Source of the DNA: Lachnospiraceae bacterium UBA7054
GTDB lineage: Bacteria > Bacillota > Clostridia > Lachnospirales > Lachnospiraceae
Reading direction: 5' to 3'
NCBI GenBank assembly: GCA_002492725.1
Contig: DLAF01000022.1
Span: 1-19,026 of the forward strand
Length of the DNA: 19,026 bases
This document shows positions 1 through 7,249 of this stretch, in pieces. How positions within the stretch are numbered: the stretch's first letter is position 1; each line of letters opens with the position of its first letter. The notes below the pieces were generated by a model. The model saw only the letters and a program-made list of their open reading frames with translations. It was not told the DNA's origin and did not search any database. The position numbers and the translations under genes are program-made.

Positions 1-34
1 AAAAAATGGGGAAACTCAAAAAAGAGGAAAAAGA

Positions 35-63
35 TTGATTATTTAGGAAAAATGTACTAATAT
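35..63 (+). promoter_or_regulatory. Putative sigma-A promoter of the comFB-like gene
   Basis: TTGATT at 35-40 and TAATAT at 58-63 are separated by 17 bases. Each hexamer matches the consensus at 4 of 6 positions. The next gene starts at 95 behind a GAGGGAGG ribosome binding site (about 80-87). The region is very AT-rich, so chance matches are likely and this is a tentative call. Confidence 0.35.
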
Positions 64-94
64 AGAATTGTGTCACATATGAGGGAGGTTCAAA

Positions 95-364
95 ATGGAA
101 GGCTTACGAAATATCATGGAAGACGCGGTGGAGTACCAGCTCAATAAGCTGCTGCCCACAATGCCGGAGATTTGTTCTTGTGAAAACTGCAAATTGGACA
201 TGATGTCCTTTGCTCTGAACAGGCTTTCTCCTCAGTATGTGCGTACAGACACAGGTGCGCTTTATCAGAAGTTGAGTAACTACCAGCCCCAGAACGAAGT
301 GGAAATCCTTGCTACCGTTATGACTGCGATTAATAAGATTGGTGCGCATCCGCAGCACCAGTAA
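95..364 (+). CDS. ComFB-like small regulatory protein
   Basis: This 89-residue protein carries the hallmarks of the late-competence ComFB family: a cysteine cluster C27-x-C29-x2-C32, then an Asp and an ALNRLSPQYV-type segment, with an acidic/hydrophobic N-terminal helix (EDAVEYQLNKLL). ComFB was first named from the Bacillus comF operon. Relatives in cyanobacteria have been reported to bind cyclic dinucleotides, but no ligand can be deduced here. The length is close to that of a minimal single-domain family member. The start is supported by GAGGGAGG seven bases upstream of the ATG. It is a monocistronic plus-strand gene followed immediately by a strong hairpin terminator and convergent with the sigma-factor operon. 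No other competence genes are in the window, so a role in DNA uptake is not implied. The family call is fairly firm; the cellular role is unknown. Confidence 0.8.
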   Translation: MEGLRNIMEDAVEYQLNKLLPTMPEICSCENCKLDMMSFALNRLSPQYVRTDTGALYQKLSNYQPQNEVEILATVMTAINKIGAHPQHQ

Positions 365-388
365 AGGAAACAAGATTTGTTACGAAAC

Positions 389-418
389 AACCCCCGCGTG
401 CAACAGGCACCGGGGGTT
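389..418 (+). terminator. Rho-independent terminator, possibly bidirectional
   Basis: A GC-rich hairpin pairs AACCCCCG (389-396) with CGGGGGTT (411-418). The inner stem GTGC/GCAC (398-401/407-410) closes a five-base loop and leaves one bulged C. TTTTCTG follows on the plus strand. On the minus strand the hairpin is followed by TTGTTTCG, so it may also end the convergent sigma-factor operon that stops at 443. Confidence 0.85.
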
Positions 419-442
419 TTCTGATTTCATTGCTATCTTTCT

Positions 443-1657
443 TTAGTTTTCTACAATTGCAACCTCGGTCTTCTCTCCCTCCTCCTTCTCATACCGCTCA
501 GCAATCGCCTTCGCTGAAGATTTCAGGCTCTCCTCACAGGCTTCTTTTGTGGTAACTAAATAATCGCTGACCACACCGTCCCATCTGCAGCTGACAAGAT
601 CCGCCGAACCGTCCTCCCTGACAAATAAGACATCCACCAGCCTGCTGACGCTGCCGTTTATGGTCTTAACCAGATAATACGTTTTCACTTCCTCATAGCT
701 TTCCTGAATGTCCAGCTTTTCCCTGAGAAAACATTCCGCCACACCTTTCATTTCCTCCGCCTTTTCCGGCGCGTCCGCGCTTGATGGCGTTGCCGCCTCA
801 TACACCTCTCTATTTTTCCCGTCATTATACGTCATGGCTCGCAATGTGCCGTCCAGCGCATCGATATGGAAATAATAATATTTGTAATTCCCCATATCGC
901 TCCAGTTTACGCAGTAAGTGTTGCTATACATCGGAATATTCTCATCCTCACCTTGATAATACCGGTTCCGTTCCATACCGCTTCCGTCAAGCCCAAACAA
1001 CCGCTGTAGATATCCCTCGGCCGTCTCTACCGCCTGTTCCTCCGTAATGCCGCCCGCGTCCGTAAGTTCTTTGATCTGCCGTTTCTCTTCCTCTTTCCGT
1101 GCGGCAATCTCCTCCGCATGCTGCTCCTCCAACGCATAGTCACGCTTTTTCTCAAAATCGATCTGCTCCAAAATCTCCTCATCCGTCAGCTCCCTCTCCG
1201 CCGGCAGATAGAAGACTCCCGTCGTTGTCAGGAAACAAAATTCGTGCGCCGCGGCTTCCTCCTCACTATCCACCCGCACCAGCTCTTTCTCGGGGAACAA
1301 TCCCTCCAGATACTGCGCATAGAGCCTTCCCTTTCGTTCCTTCTCCTGTGCCGTATACTCCCTGGTGCTGCTGTCCGCATCAACGCGCTGGCTCTGAATC
1401 TCCTCTGCAAGCTCAACAACCTCCTCTTTTGGCTGCTCTTCCATCCGCTCCTGCACCAGAGAAGATACCACCGCGCGCACCGGCACGCTCAAAATCCCTG
1501 CCGCCAAAAGGCACACCGCAAAGGACGCTGCAATCCGCAAAGTGCCCGCCTGTCCGCCGCGCCGCTTTCCCGTCCGCAATGCACGCAGCAGTTCTTCCTG
1601 TTTTTCGTCGTCAAAATTTATTTCTTCTACCGCTTTTTGTAAATCTGTAATCTTCAT
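443..1657 (-). CDS. Membrane-anchored partner (probable anti-sigma factor) of the ECF sigma factor
   Basis: The protein has 404 residues: a short charged cytoplasmic N-terminus (1-39), one transmembrane helix (about 40-60) and a long extracytoplasmic part. A very charged, probably helical linker (about 64-200) precedes a PepSY-like stretch at about 203-278 (GGITEEQAVETAEGYL followed by YYFHIDALDGTL). A second, similar region may lie near the C-terminus. Position directly after an ECF sigma gene (43 bases) and the one-helix topology suggest the usual job of holding the sigma factor at the membrane until an envelope signal arrives. No zinc-binding anti-sigma motif is seen in the N-terminus, so this rests on context. 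The start at 1657 is preferred over an upstream in-frame ATG at 1681 because GAAAGGAGATC lies just before it and nothing comparable precedes 1681. The gene ends next to a hairpin shared with the convergent comFB-like gene. Confidence 0.7.
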   Translation of the reverse strand: MKITDLQKAVEEINFDDEKQEELLRALRTGKRRGGQAGTLRIAASFAVCLLAAGILSVPVRAVVSSLVQERMEEQPKEEVVELAEEIQSQRVDADSSTREYTAQEKERKGRLYAQYLEGLFPEKELVRVDSEEEAAAHEFCFLTTTGVFYLPAERELTDEEILEQIDFEKKRDYALEEQHAEEIAARKEEEKRQIKELTDAGGITEEQAVETAEGYLQRLFGLDGSGMERNRYYQGEDENIPMYSNTYCVNWSDMGNYKYYYFHIDALDGTLRAMTYNDGKNREVYEAATPSSADAPEKAEEMKGVAECFLREKLDIQESYEEVKTYYLVKTINGSVSRLVDVLFVREDGSADLVSCRWDGVVSDYLVTTKEACEESLKSSAKAIAERYEKEEGEKTEVAIVEN

Positions 1658-1700
1658 ACGATCTCCTTTCTGACTAATCAATCGCGGGGGAGTTTCGCAA

Positions 1701-2159
1701 TCACCCGTTTTCCTCCAACCTGATCCGAAGCAGCTGTCTTCCCCGCTGCAATCTCTTTTTCACCGCATTCGCCGAAATCCCAAGCATTTCTGACACTTCT
1801 GTCGTTTTGTAGCCTTCAATATAATGGAGATACACTGCCGCCTTAACGGGCATCGGCAGCGCGACCAACTCGGCTAAAACCTCGCTGTACTCGGGGTTTT
1901 CATAGCTTGCGCAAACCTCCGACAACTCCGCCTGCGGATGCCGCAGATGAAACCGCCGCAGATCACGGCATCTGTTCTGTGCCACCTTGATCAGCCAGGC
2001 TTTCTCATGTTCCTCATCCCGAAACTTCCCGGCATGTCCCAGATACTTACAAAAGGTATCCTGTACCGCATCCTGTGCGTCCGCCTCATTGCCGAGCATA
2101 ACCACACAAATTCGGTAGAGCATGGGGCTGTACTTTTTGACTGCCTCCTCTATCGTCAT
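1701..2159 (-). CDS. ECF-type sigma-70 family RNA polymerase sigma factor
   Basis: This 152-residue protein has the two-domain ECF layout. Region 2 is at about residues 10-72 (YSPMLYRICVVMLGN, then DAVQDTFCKYL and AWLIKVAQNRCRD). A short linker follows, then region 4 at about 95-150 with a helix-turn-helix (EVSEMLGISANAVKKRLQRG). ECF factors direct RNA polymerase core to a small regulon, usually for envelope or antimicrobial stress, and are normally held by a membrane partner, here the downstream gene. The ATG at 2159 follows AAAGGAAAGG with a rather long spacing. The gene lies downstream of a strong terminator, so it probably has its own promoter in 2160-2240. I could not define that promoter with confidence, although autoregulation is usual for the family. 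Confidence 0.9.
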   Translation of the reverse strand: MTIEEAVKKYSPMLYRICVVMLGNEADAQDAVQDTFCKYLGHAGKFRDEEHEKAWLIKVAQNRCRDLRRFHLRHPQAELSEVCASYENPEYSEVLAELVALPMPVKAAVYLHYIEGYKTTEVSEMLGISANAVKKRLQRGRQLLRIRLEENG

Positions 2160-2240
2160 AAAGCTGCCTTTCCTTTCCCAATCCGCGAATCGTTTTTGAG
2201 TCCTCTACTGATAACACGTCCCGGAATGCAATTTGGTGCC

Positions 2241-2276
2241 AAAAAAAGAAGCAGAAAACTTTCGTCTCCTGCCTCT
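2241..2276 (-). terminator. Strong rho-independent terminator after the carD-like gene
   Basis: Read on the minus strand, 2276-2264 pairs with 2259-2247 over 13 base pairs (three of them G-U) around a GAAA tetraloop (2263-2260). An uninterrupted run of seven T residues (2247-2241) follows. This separates the carD-like gene from the sigma-factor operon downstream. Confidence 0.85.
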
Positions 2277-2285
2277 GTCTGTTTT

Positions 2286-2801
2286 TTATTGATCCGTTTT
2301 CTGCTTCGCGATCGTACTGATAATCTGTGATCCCACCTTCTCCTTCGGGATGGAGAGCGCTATGGACATCTCGCTGTAAAGAAGTTCTTCCGCCTTGTGC
2401 AGATACTGCTCGTCCGAGGAGAGAACCTTTTTTCCCTCACTGATGCGGCTTGACTTACGCTGGTAAAGCGTCTTGATAATCTGCACCAGACTTCTGGAAT
2501 CGTAGGTACGAATGGCTTCCTTATAGGTCTGCTCCCTGCGTTTTTCTTCCTGAATCCACACGGTCTCAATCTCCGGAATCTGCCCAATCAGCACCTCTGC
2601 CTCGTCCTTGGTCATGATCTTGCGCATGATGACCTTTTCATTATCAACAGGCGTATAGACGGTGCTTGCCTTCTCAAAGACGGGCTCCAGCATATAATAC
2701 TTTTTCTTGGTATCCATCCGATCAATTGGATTCCCCGTGATATCAACGACGCAGCAGACCCCGTGTCCGCCGCACATAATCAATTCTCCCTTCCCAAACA
2801 T
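2286..2801 (-). CDS. CarD-like transcriptional regulator
   Basis: The protein has 171 residues. The N-terminal part (about 1-65) matches the CarD/TRCF RNA polymerase-interacting domain: a start of the form MFGKGELIMCGGHGVCCVVDI, then YYMLEPVFEKASTVYTPVDN. The rest (about 75-165) is helical, as in the CarD DNA-binding tail. CarD-family proteins bind the RNA polymerase beta subunit and stabilise open promoter complexes; some clostridial paralogues are stress-specific. Length is typical of CarD (about 160-170). The ATG follows GGGAGGGA at a normal distance, and a second AAAGGAGG lies about 22 bases upstream. The gene is flanked by its own extended -10 promoter and its own terminator, so it appears to be monocistronic. 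Confidence 0.85.
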   Translation of the reverse strand: MFGKGELIMCGGHGVCCVVDITGNPIDRMDTKKKYYMLEPVFEKASTVYTPVDNEKVIMRKIMTKDEAEVLIGQIPEIETVWIQEEKRREQTYKEAIRTYDSRSLVQIIKTLYQRKSSRISEGKKVLSSDEQYLHKAEELLYSEMSIALSIPKEKVGSQIISTIAKQKTDQ

Positions 2802-2854
2802 GACGTTCCCTCCCGGTAAAAACCCTCCTTTGCCAACCGACTCCCTTGTACTTC

Positions 2855-2883
2855 ATTTTAGCATACCGCCCGTCTTCTCGTAA
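2855..2883 (-). promoter_or_regulatory. Extended -10 promoter of the carD-like gene
   Basis: On the minus strand TAAAAT (2860-2855) is preceded by TGC, giving an extended -10 element. A weak -35 TTACGA (2883-2878) sits 17 bases upstream. The transcript would start about 45-50 bases before the ATG at 2801. Confidence 0.55.
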
Positions 2884-2973
2884 GTCCTTTTCCCGGCAAA
2901 AACTTATTTTCAGCGTTTTTATGGAAGAAACCGCCGCTTCTATTGTGAAAAATTACCTGATTTTATCACATGA

Positions 2974-3576
2974 TCACCGCATTTTAAAGTTATCGCAGAT
3001 AAACCGCACCTCCTGCATCGGAAAAATACGAATCATAATACCCTTTAACAGCTTTGCCGACTCAAAGCGGGACAGAATGATGACTACTTCATTTCCCGGA
3101 AAAGGAAGAATGTCAATGGAATCCACCGCTTCCTGATCAGTTACCAGCGTAGCCTTGGGTGGATTGATATCCACGGTCTTGTGTATCATCTCCGTCAGGG
3201 AAATCGCGGAAGAACCCATCATCTGGTTCATCACCTCAGACACACAGGAAAGGTGCATCTCATTGAGCTCTCCCGGTGCTGCAACACCTTCGCCGCCCAT
3301 CATCAAATCCATAACTATTTTGACATCGTTTTCTTTGAACATCAGAAGATTATTTCCGTAAAAATCATCCTTATAGTCAATTTGAACCGTCACACTACCC
3401 ATCCCAAAAGCTGCTACGATATTTTTGATATCCGCACTGTTGACAACCTTCACTGCGGGCGGACTGACAGTAATGACCTTTCTGGTCAATGTATTCAGAG
3501 AAGTCGCCGAATGTGCCATACAAATCTGCGCTACTTCTGCCATTTTATCCTGATCCATCGGTGATAGTTGTTCCAT
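2974..3576 (-). CDS. CheC/FliY-N type phosphatase domain protein (stand-alone)
   Basis: The 200-residue protein corresponds to the N-terminal half of FliY, equivalent to CheC: two copies of the S/D-x3-E-x2-N-x22-P signature that removes phosphate from CheY-P. The second copy is intact (S110, E114, N117, P140). The first has D10, E14 and P40 but Gln at position 17 where Asn is expected. FliY is normally about twice this length and continues into a FliN/SpoA domain that docks on the flagellar switch; that domain is absent. There are no flagellar or chemotaxis genes in the window. A role in dephosphorylating a CheY-like or other response regulator is therefore inferred from family and motif only. 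AGAAGGATG lies about 10 bases before the ATG. It sits in its own intergenic setting and is not obviously part of an operon. Confidence 0.75.
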   Translation of the reverse strand: MEQLSPMDQDKMAEVAQICMAHSATSLNTLTRKVITVSPPAVKVVNSADIKNIVAAFGMGSVTVQIDYKDDFYGNNLLMFKENDVKIVMDLMMGGEGVAAPGELNEMHLSCVSEVMNQMMGSSAISLTEMIHKTVDINPPKATLVTDQEAVDSIDILPFPGNEVVIILSRFESAKLLKGIMIRIFPMQEVRFICDNFKMR

Positions 3577-3734
3577 ACGTCCACTACATCCTTCTCAAAT
3601 AGTTGTTCTCTTGATGTCAGTCTCTCTATAATACTATACCTTATTTCTGCCCTTTTGCGCAACATCTTATTTGGAAAAATGTAGGATTTTTTCTAAAGGT
3701 TTATTCATGGTGGCCATTGCATTTTTGCGACATT

Positions 3735-6452
3735 TTATTCCGCTTCCCGCAGCCTCTCCACTACCGACCGCTTCGCTACATAATAATAAGTTATCAGAGG
3801 AATAACTGCTCCGATTATTAGGAACACAGGCATCACCAAAAAAATCGGAGTTACCGTCAAATGGTAGCTGAAAAACCAAAACATTCCCTCCAATACGCTG
3901 CTGGCTAGCGGTCCCATAAGGATCGTCAAAATCAATGTGATCACGATGGAACTGCCCGCAAATACCATACCCTCCGTGATCAGCATCCGATTAAGCTGTT
4001 TTCCCGTCATGCCCACAGACTGGAGCACCGCAAATTCCCGCTTTCTTGCCATGATACCCGTAAGGATTGCATTTAGGAAGTTTAAGATACCGACCATGCC
4101 AACGATCAGCGCAGCGCCGCTGCCTACCATGACAAACATGTTGCGGAATCCGTTAAATTCTTCCTCCTCACTTTTTCTGCTCTCATAATCATATTGAGAA
4201 TCATCGCTGCCCGCAAAGCCGTGCATCCACTGTTCCACGGCATCCATCTTATCATCTTCACAATCAAAAGCATAATAGAGGATATCCGACGTCCCCGAAT
4301 CCCGGATAAAGGTATCGGCACCCATCACAAACTCATCTGCGCCGTAATAACGATAAGAAATCTGGCTCGGCACATCCACCAACGCCGCCACCTCGTATAC
4401 TTTATCCTCATAAACTGTAGCCCTTTGCCGCCACAGCTTACCGCTAAGATCCTCGTCCTCTCCGTAAAACTCACCTGTCTCCGGATTATAACACTCGTAC
4501 TCCTTTATATAGCGGATTGTAACCTGATCCCCCAGCTTCGCCCAGTGAGAGTCCTCGTAAATATTACCGTAATCATCTGCACCGTAAACCGCCGCCACAT
4601 AATTGCCGCCCTCTTTCAGCTTACCAAGATCGCCTTCCAGCACATTGAGTTTATCCAGCACAAAGTCCTCCATCCCGAAAAGCTGCACGCGGTCAAGATA
4701 CAGATCCCCCGCCTTTTCCAATAGCCCTATATACTGGTCTACTATTTCCGGGCTGTTCCACTGACCCTGCGTTTTACGAATCCATTCTTCCTTGACAAAT
4801 TCCACCGCACTGAAAGTTTTTTGATAAGTTCTGCCGCCTTTCACACCATCAAGCGCCTCGATCTGCGAGACAGCCTCCTCCGGAAAGGACGCTGCGTTAA
4901 GATGGCCGGTTACCTGAAAATAGGACGCGTCCGCAGTAATAAAATCCGTCACTACGCGCATGGATAAATATTTATCCATATCAAACCCGTTTGCCACAAT
5001 AAAGGTAAGGTTCAGGATCACCACCGCAAACGACATGGAGATTACCGTGATCACAGTCTTGCTCTTATTTCTGCCAAGGTTCGCCATTGCCATACGGAAG
5101 ATAGACGCGCCCTTTTGCGGATTCTTAGACTCGCTCGGAGAATGCTGTCTTTTCGGCATTCTCCTGCATGAAACATAGAACTTCTTCACGAAGCAGCCTC
5201 TGCTGCGAGTGTTAGAAGTTCTTTTCATGCTTTCTGTGTAGCGCACAGCCTCCACGGGAGAGATTTTTGCCGCCATCCTGCGGGGCTTTCTGCAGGAAAG
5301 CCAGACCGTCACAAGAGAAAACGCCGCCGCTCCCAAAAAAATCACAGGGTTGACCGAATAAGTCAATACAATGCCGTTTAGCTGAGACACCACAATGCCC
5401 GTCATCACCACGCCCATACCATAACCGAAAACCAGGCCAATGGGAATCCCCAATGCCGAGAGCAAAAAAGCCTGAAAAGAGATGACCCGCTTGATCTGCC
5501 GACCCGTGGTGCCGATCGTTTTTAATAAACCATAAAACCGCACGTCATTGGATACCGATATCTGGAAAATATTATAGATGATCAGGTATCCCGTAAAAAT
5601 AATCAAAAGCAGCACTGCAATCAAAGCAAGCACCGTTGTAATATCTAAGGAATTCTCAAACTGCGCTGAGACATAACCCCAGTTAACGCCTATACGGATA
5701 TAGTTATCTCCCTGATCCGGACCTTCCGACTGATAACCGTGCCGCGCCAGAATGGTATCCATGTTTTCCTCAATATGAGAGGCATTTTTAAACATTACAT
5801 CCATATTCCAGGTTCCTGTCATCCCATCCTTGCCCTGCGTATGCAGTTTTTCAAAGATTTCCTGCGTCCGGCTTTCGGGAATCAATACATGATTCGCAAT
5901 AATTGCCTCGTCATACTCCCACCAGCCGCACAGCGTAAAAGTTTCTGTCGTCTCCTCGCCGTCCACCGTAAAAGTCATCGTAAACTCATTGCCGATTACA
6001 GGCTCCACTCCCAAGAGGGAAAGGACTCTCAAATCCGTTGCCGCTTCATTTGTGCCTTCCTTGGGCAGCCGCCCTTCCTTCGGTGTAAGGAACATCCATT
6101 TCGCCTCGTTTTCGTCGCAGTAGCTGACCTCCACATGGCTCTTTTGAAAAGGCTCTTTTTCCGGCATACCGCAGAACATTCTCTTTCCGTATTCCTTGAT
6201 CAGCGGATCATCTTTTAATGCCTCAAATTGTTCTTCCGTCAGATACTTAAAACCGCCATGAGAATAACCGCCCACCTGCCGAAAATTCGACTGCTCAAAT
6301 CCGTGCTTGATGGACATGCCCACCGTAAACAGAACGGTAAACAAAATCGTAGTCAGCGCAATCGCCGCCACCGTAATAATATTTCTGATCTTCGCCGCCT
6401 TAAAACTGGCTACGCTGAGACGGCGGATAGTTTTTCTATTTGAAACACGCAT
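3735..6452 (-). CDS. Large FtsX-type ABC transporter permease
   Basis: The 905-residue membrane protein is built as two FtsX units. Unit 1 has a first helix at about 23-47, a large outer region (about 50-265), then three helices in about 270-385 ending in the coupling segment ISPVEAVRYT. Unit 2 starts near 465-490 (SKTVITVISMSFAVVI), carries another large outer region and ends with three helices at about 785-895. Segments such as FYGLLKTIGTTGRQIKRV and FAVLQSVGMTGKQLNRM are the usual FtsX cytoplasmic coupling helices. It pairs with the ATPase encoded just upstream; stop and start overlap as TAATG at 6452-6454, with GGGAGG before the ATG. Such pairs act as lipoprotein/peptide mechanotransmitters or antimicrobial-peptide resistance exporters, commonly beside a two-component system; the substrate is not deducible. 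Confidence 0.9.
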   Translation of the reverse strand: MRVSNRKTIRRLSVASFKAAKIRNIITVAAIALTTILFTVLFTVGMSIKHGFEQSNFRQVGGYSHGGFKYLTEEQFEALKDDPLIKEYGKRMFCGMPEKEPFQKSHVEVSYCDENEAKWMFLTPKEGRLPKEGTNEAATDLRVLSLLGVEPVIGNEFTMTFTVDGEETTETFTLCGWWEYDEAIIANHVLIPESRTQEIFEKLHTQGKDGMTGTWNMDVMFKNASHIEENMDTILARHGYQSEGPDQGDNYIRIGVNWGYVSAQFENSLDITTVLALIAVLLLIIFTGYLIIYNIFQISVSNDVRFYGLLKTIGTTGRQIKRVISFQAFLLSALGIPIGLVFGYGMGVVMTGIVVSQLNGIVLTYSVNPVIFLGAAAFSLVTVWLSCRKPRRMAAKISPVEAVRYTESMKRTSNTRSRGCFVKKFYVSCRRMPKRQHSPSESKNPQKGASIFRMAMANLGRNKSKTVITVISMSFAVVILNLTFIVANGFDMDKYLSMRVVTDFITADASYFQVTGHLNAASFPEEAVSQIEALDGVKGGRTYQKTFSAVEFVKEEWIRKTQGQWNSPEIVDQYIGLLEKAGDLYLDRVQLFGMEDFVLDKLNVLEGDLGKLKEGGNYVAAVYGADDYGNIYEDSHWAKLGDQVTIRYIKEYECYNPETGEFYGEDEDLSGKLWRQRATVYEDKVYEVAALVDVPSQISYRYYGADEFVMGADTFIRDSGTSDILYYAFDCEDDKMDAVEQWMHGFAGSDDSQYDYESRKSEEEEFNGFRNMFVMVGSGAALIVGMVGILNFLNAILTGIMARKREFAVLQSVGMTGKQLNRMLITEGMVFAGSSIVITLILTILMGPLASSVLEGMFWFFSYHLTVTPIFLVMPVFLIIGAVIPLITYYYVAKRSVVERLREAE

Positions 6453-7114
6453 TATGCAATCCTCCCGTCCTCAATCCGAATAATCCGATCCGCCAACTGC
6501 GCAATCGCCTCATTATGCGTAATCATAACAATGGTCTGCGAAAATTTCTGTCCCGTCACCTTAAGCAGGCTTAACACATCCTGGCTGGTCTTGGAATCCA
6601 GATTTCCCGTGGGCTCATCCGCCAGAATGATGGCGGGCTTCGACGCCAGCGCGCGGGCGATCGCCACCCTCTGCTGCTGCCCGCCGGAAAGATTATTGGA
6701 AAGATTATTCAGCTTTGAAGTCAACCCCAGCGTATCAATGATATCTTCAATGTAAGCACGATCGGGAGTCCCTCCGTCGAGCTGCACCGGGAGTAGGATA
6801 TTTTCGTAAACATTTAACACCGGTACCAAATTATAACTCTGGAAGATAAAGCCGATCTTTCGGCGCCGAAATATTGTCAGTTCTTCATCTTTTAAGGTAA
6901 AAATCTCCTTGCCGTCTACCGTAACGCTGCCGGACGTTGGCCTGTCAAGCCCGCCCAGCATATGAAGGAGCGTGCTCTTTCCGCTGCCGGATGTACCCAC
7001 AATAGCGATAAATTCGCCCTTTTCCACTGTCAGATTCACACCGTCCAGGGCGCGCACCTCGCTTTCGCCCGAACCGTAGACTTTTTTTAAATCTTTTGTT
7101 GACAATATCGTCAT
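6452..7114 (-). CDS. ABC transporter ATP-binding protein (LolD/MacB type)
   Basis: The 220-residue ATPase has Walker A at residues 40-48 (GTSGSGKST), the Q-loop near 92, the signature LSGGQ at 142-146, Walker B IILADE at 162-167 and the switch His at 200. Size and motif style match the LolD/MacB/FtsE group that works with FtsX permeases. The start follows AAAGGAGG at a normal distance, and its stop overlaps the start of the permease by one base, so the two are translationally coupled. Just upstream of the ribosome binding site lies a 13-base-pair inverted repeat (7139-7182). Confidence 0.93.
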   Translation of the reverse strand: MTILSTKDLKKVYGSGESEVRALDGVNLTVEKGEFIAIVGTSGSGKSTLLHMLGGLDRPTSGSVTVDGKEIFTLKDEELTIFRRRKIGFIFQSYNLVPVLNVYENILLPVQLDGGTPDRAYIEDIIDTLGLTSKLNNLSNNLSGGQQQRVAIARALASKPAIILADEPTGNLDSKTSQDVLSLLKVTGQKFSQTIVMITHNEAIAQLADRIIRIEDGRIA

Positions 7115-7138
7115 ACTTATTTTCCTCCTTTAAAACAA

Positions 7139-7182
7139 AATCTGCATTGTGAAGCGCTATACCGTCCTCCACAATACAGATT
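7139..7182 (-). terminator. Long hairpin: terminator of the TetR-ABC cassette or leader structure of the next operon
   Basis: AATCTGTATTGTG (7182-7170, minus strand) pairs with CACAATGCAGATT (7151-7139) over 13 base pairs with one G-U, around an 18-base loop. It is followed by TTGTTTT. It lies about 70 bases after the stop of the compact permease and directly before the ribosome binding site of the large ABC operon. It could terminate the first transcript, attenuate the second, or be a protein-binding dyad. Sequence alone does not choose between these. Confidence 0.5.
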
Positions 7183-7249
7183 ATCTCATGGCATTCTTTC
7201 CACATTCTTTCTCGTAATAAATCAATTCTATCAGTTTCGTAAGATTTGA

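Noticed and set aside
1099..1650. Long plus-strand open frames opposite the sigma-partner gene
   Set aside because: They are rich in Pro, Ser, Arg and Leu, have no ribosome binding site, and mirror a well-supported minus-strand gene.
6945..7205. Minus-strand frame starting MWKECHEIICIVEDG before the large ABC operon
   Set aside because: It runs through the ATPase ribosome binding site and into the ATPase in a wrong frame. The pre-ATPase part might be an old remnant, but nothing supports a gene.
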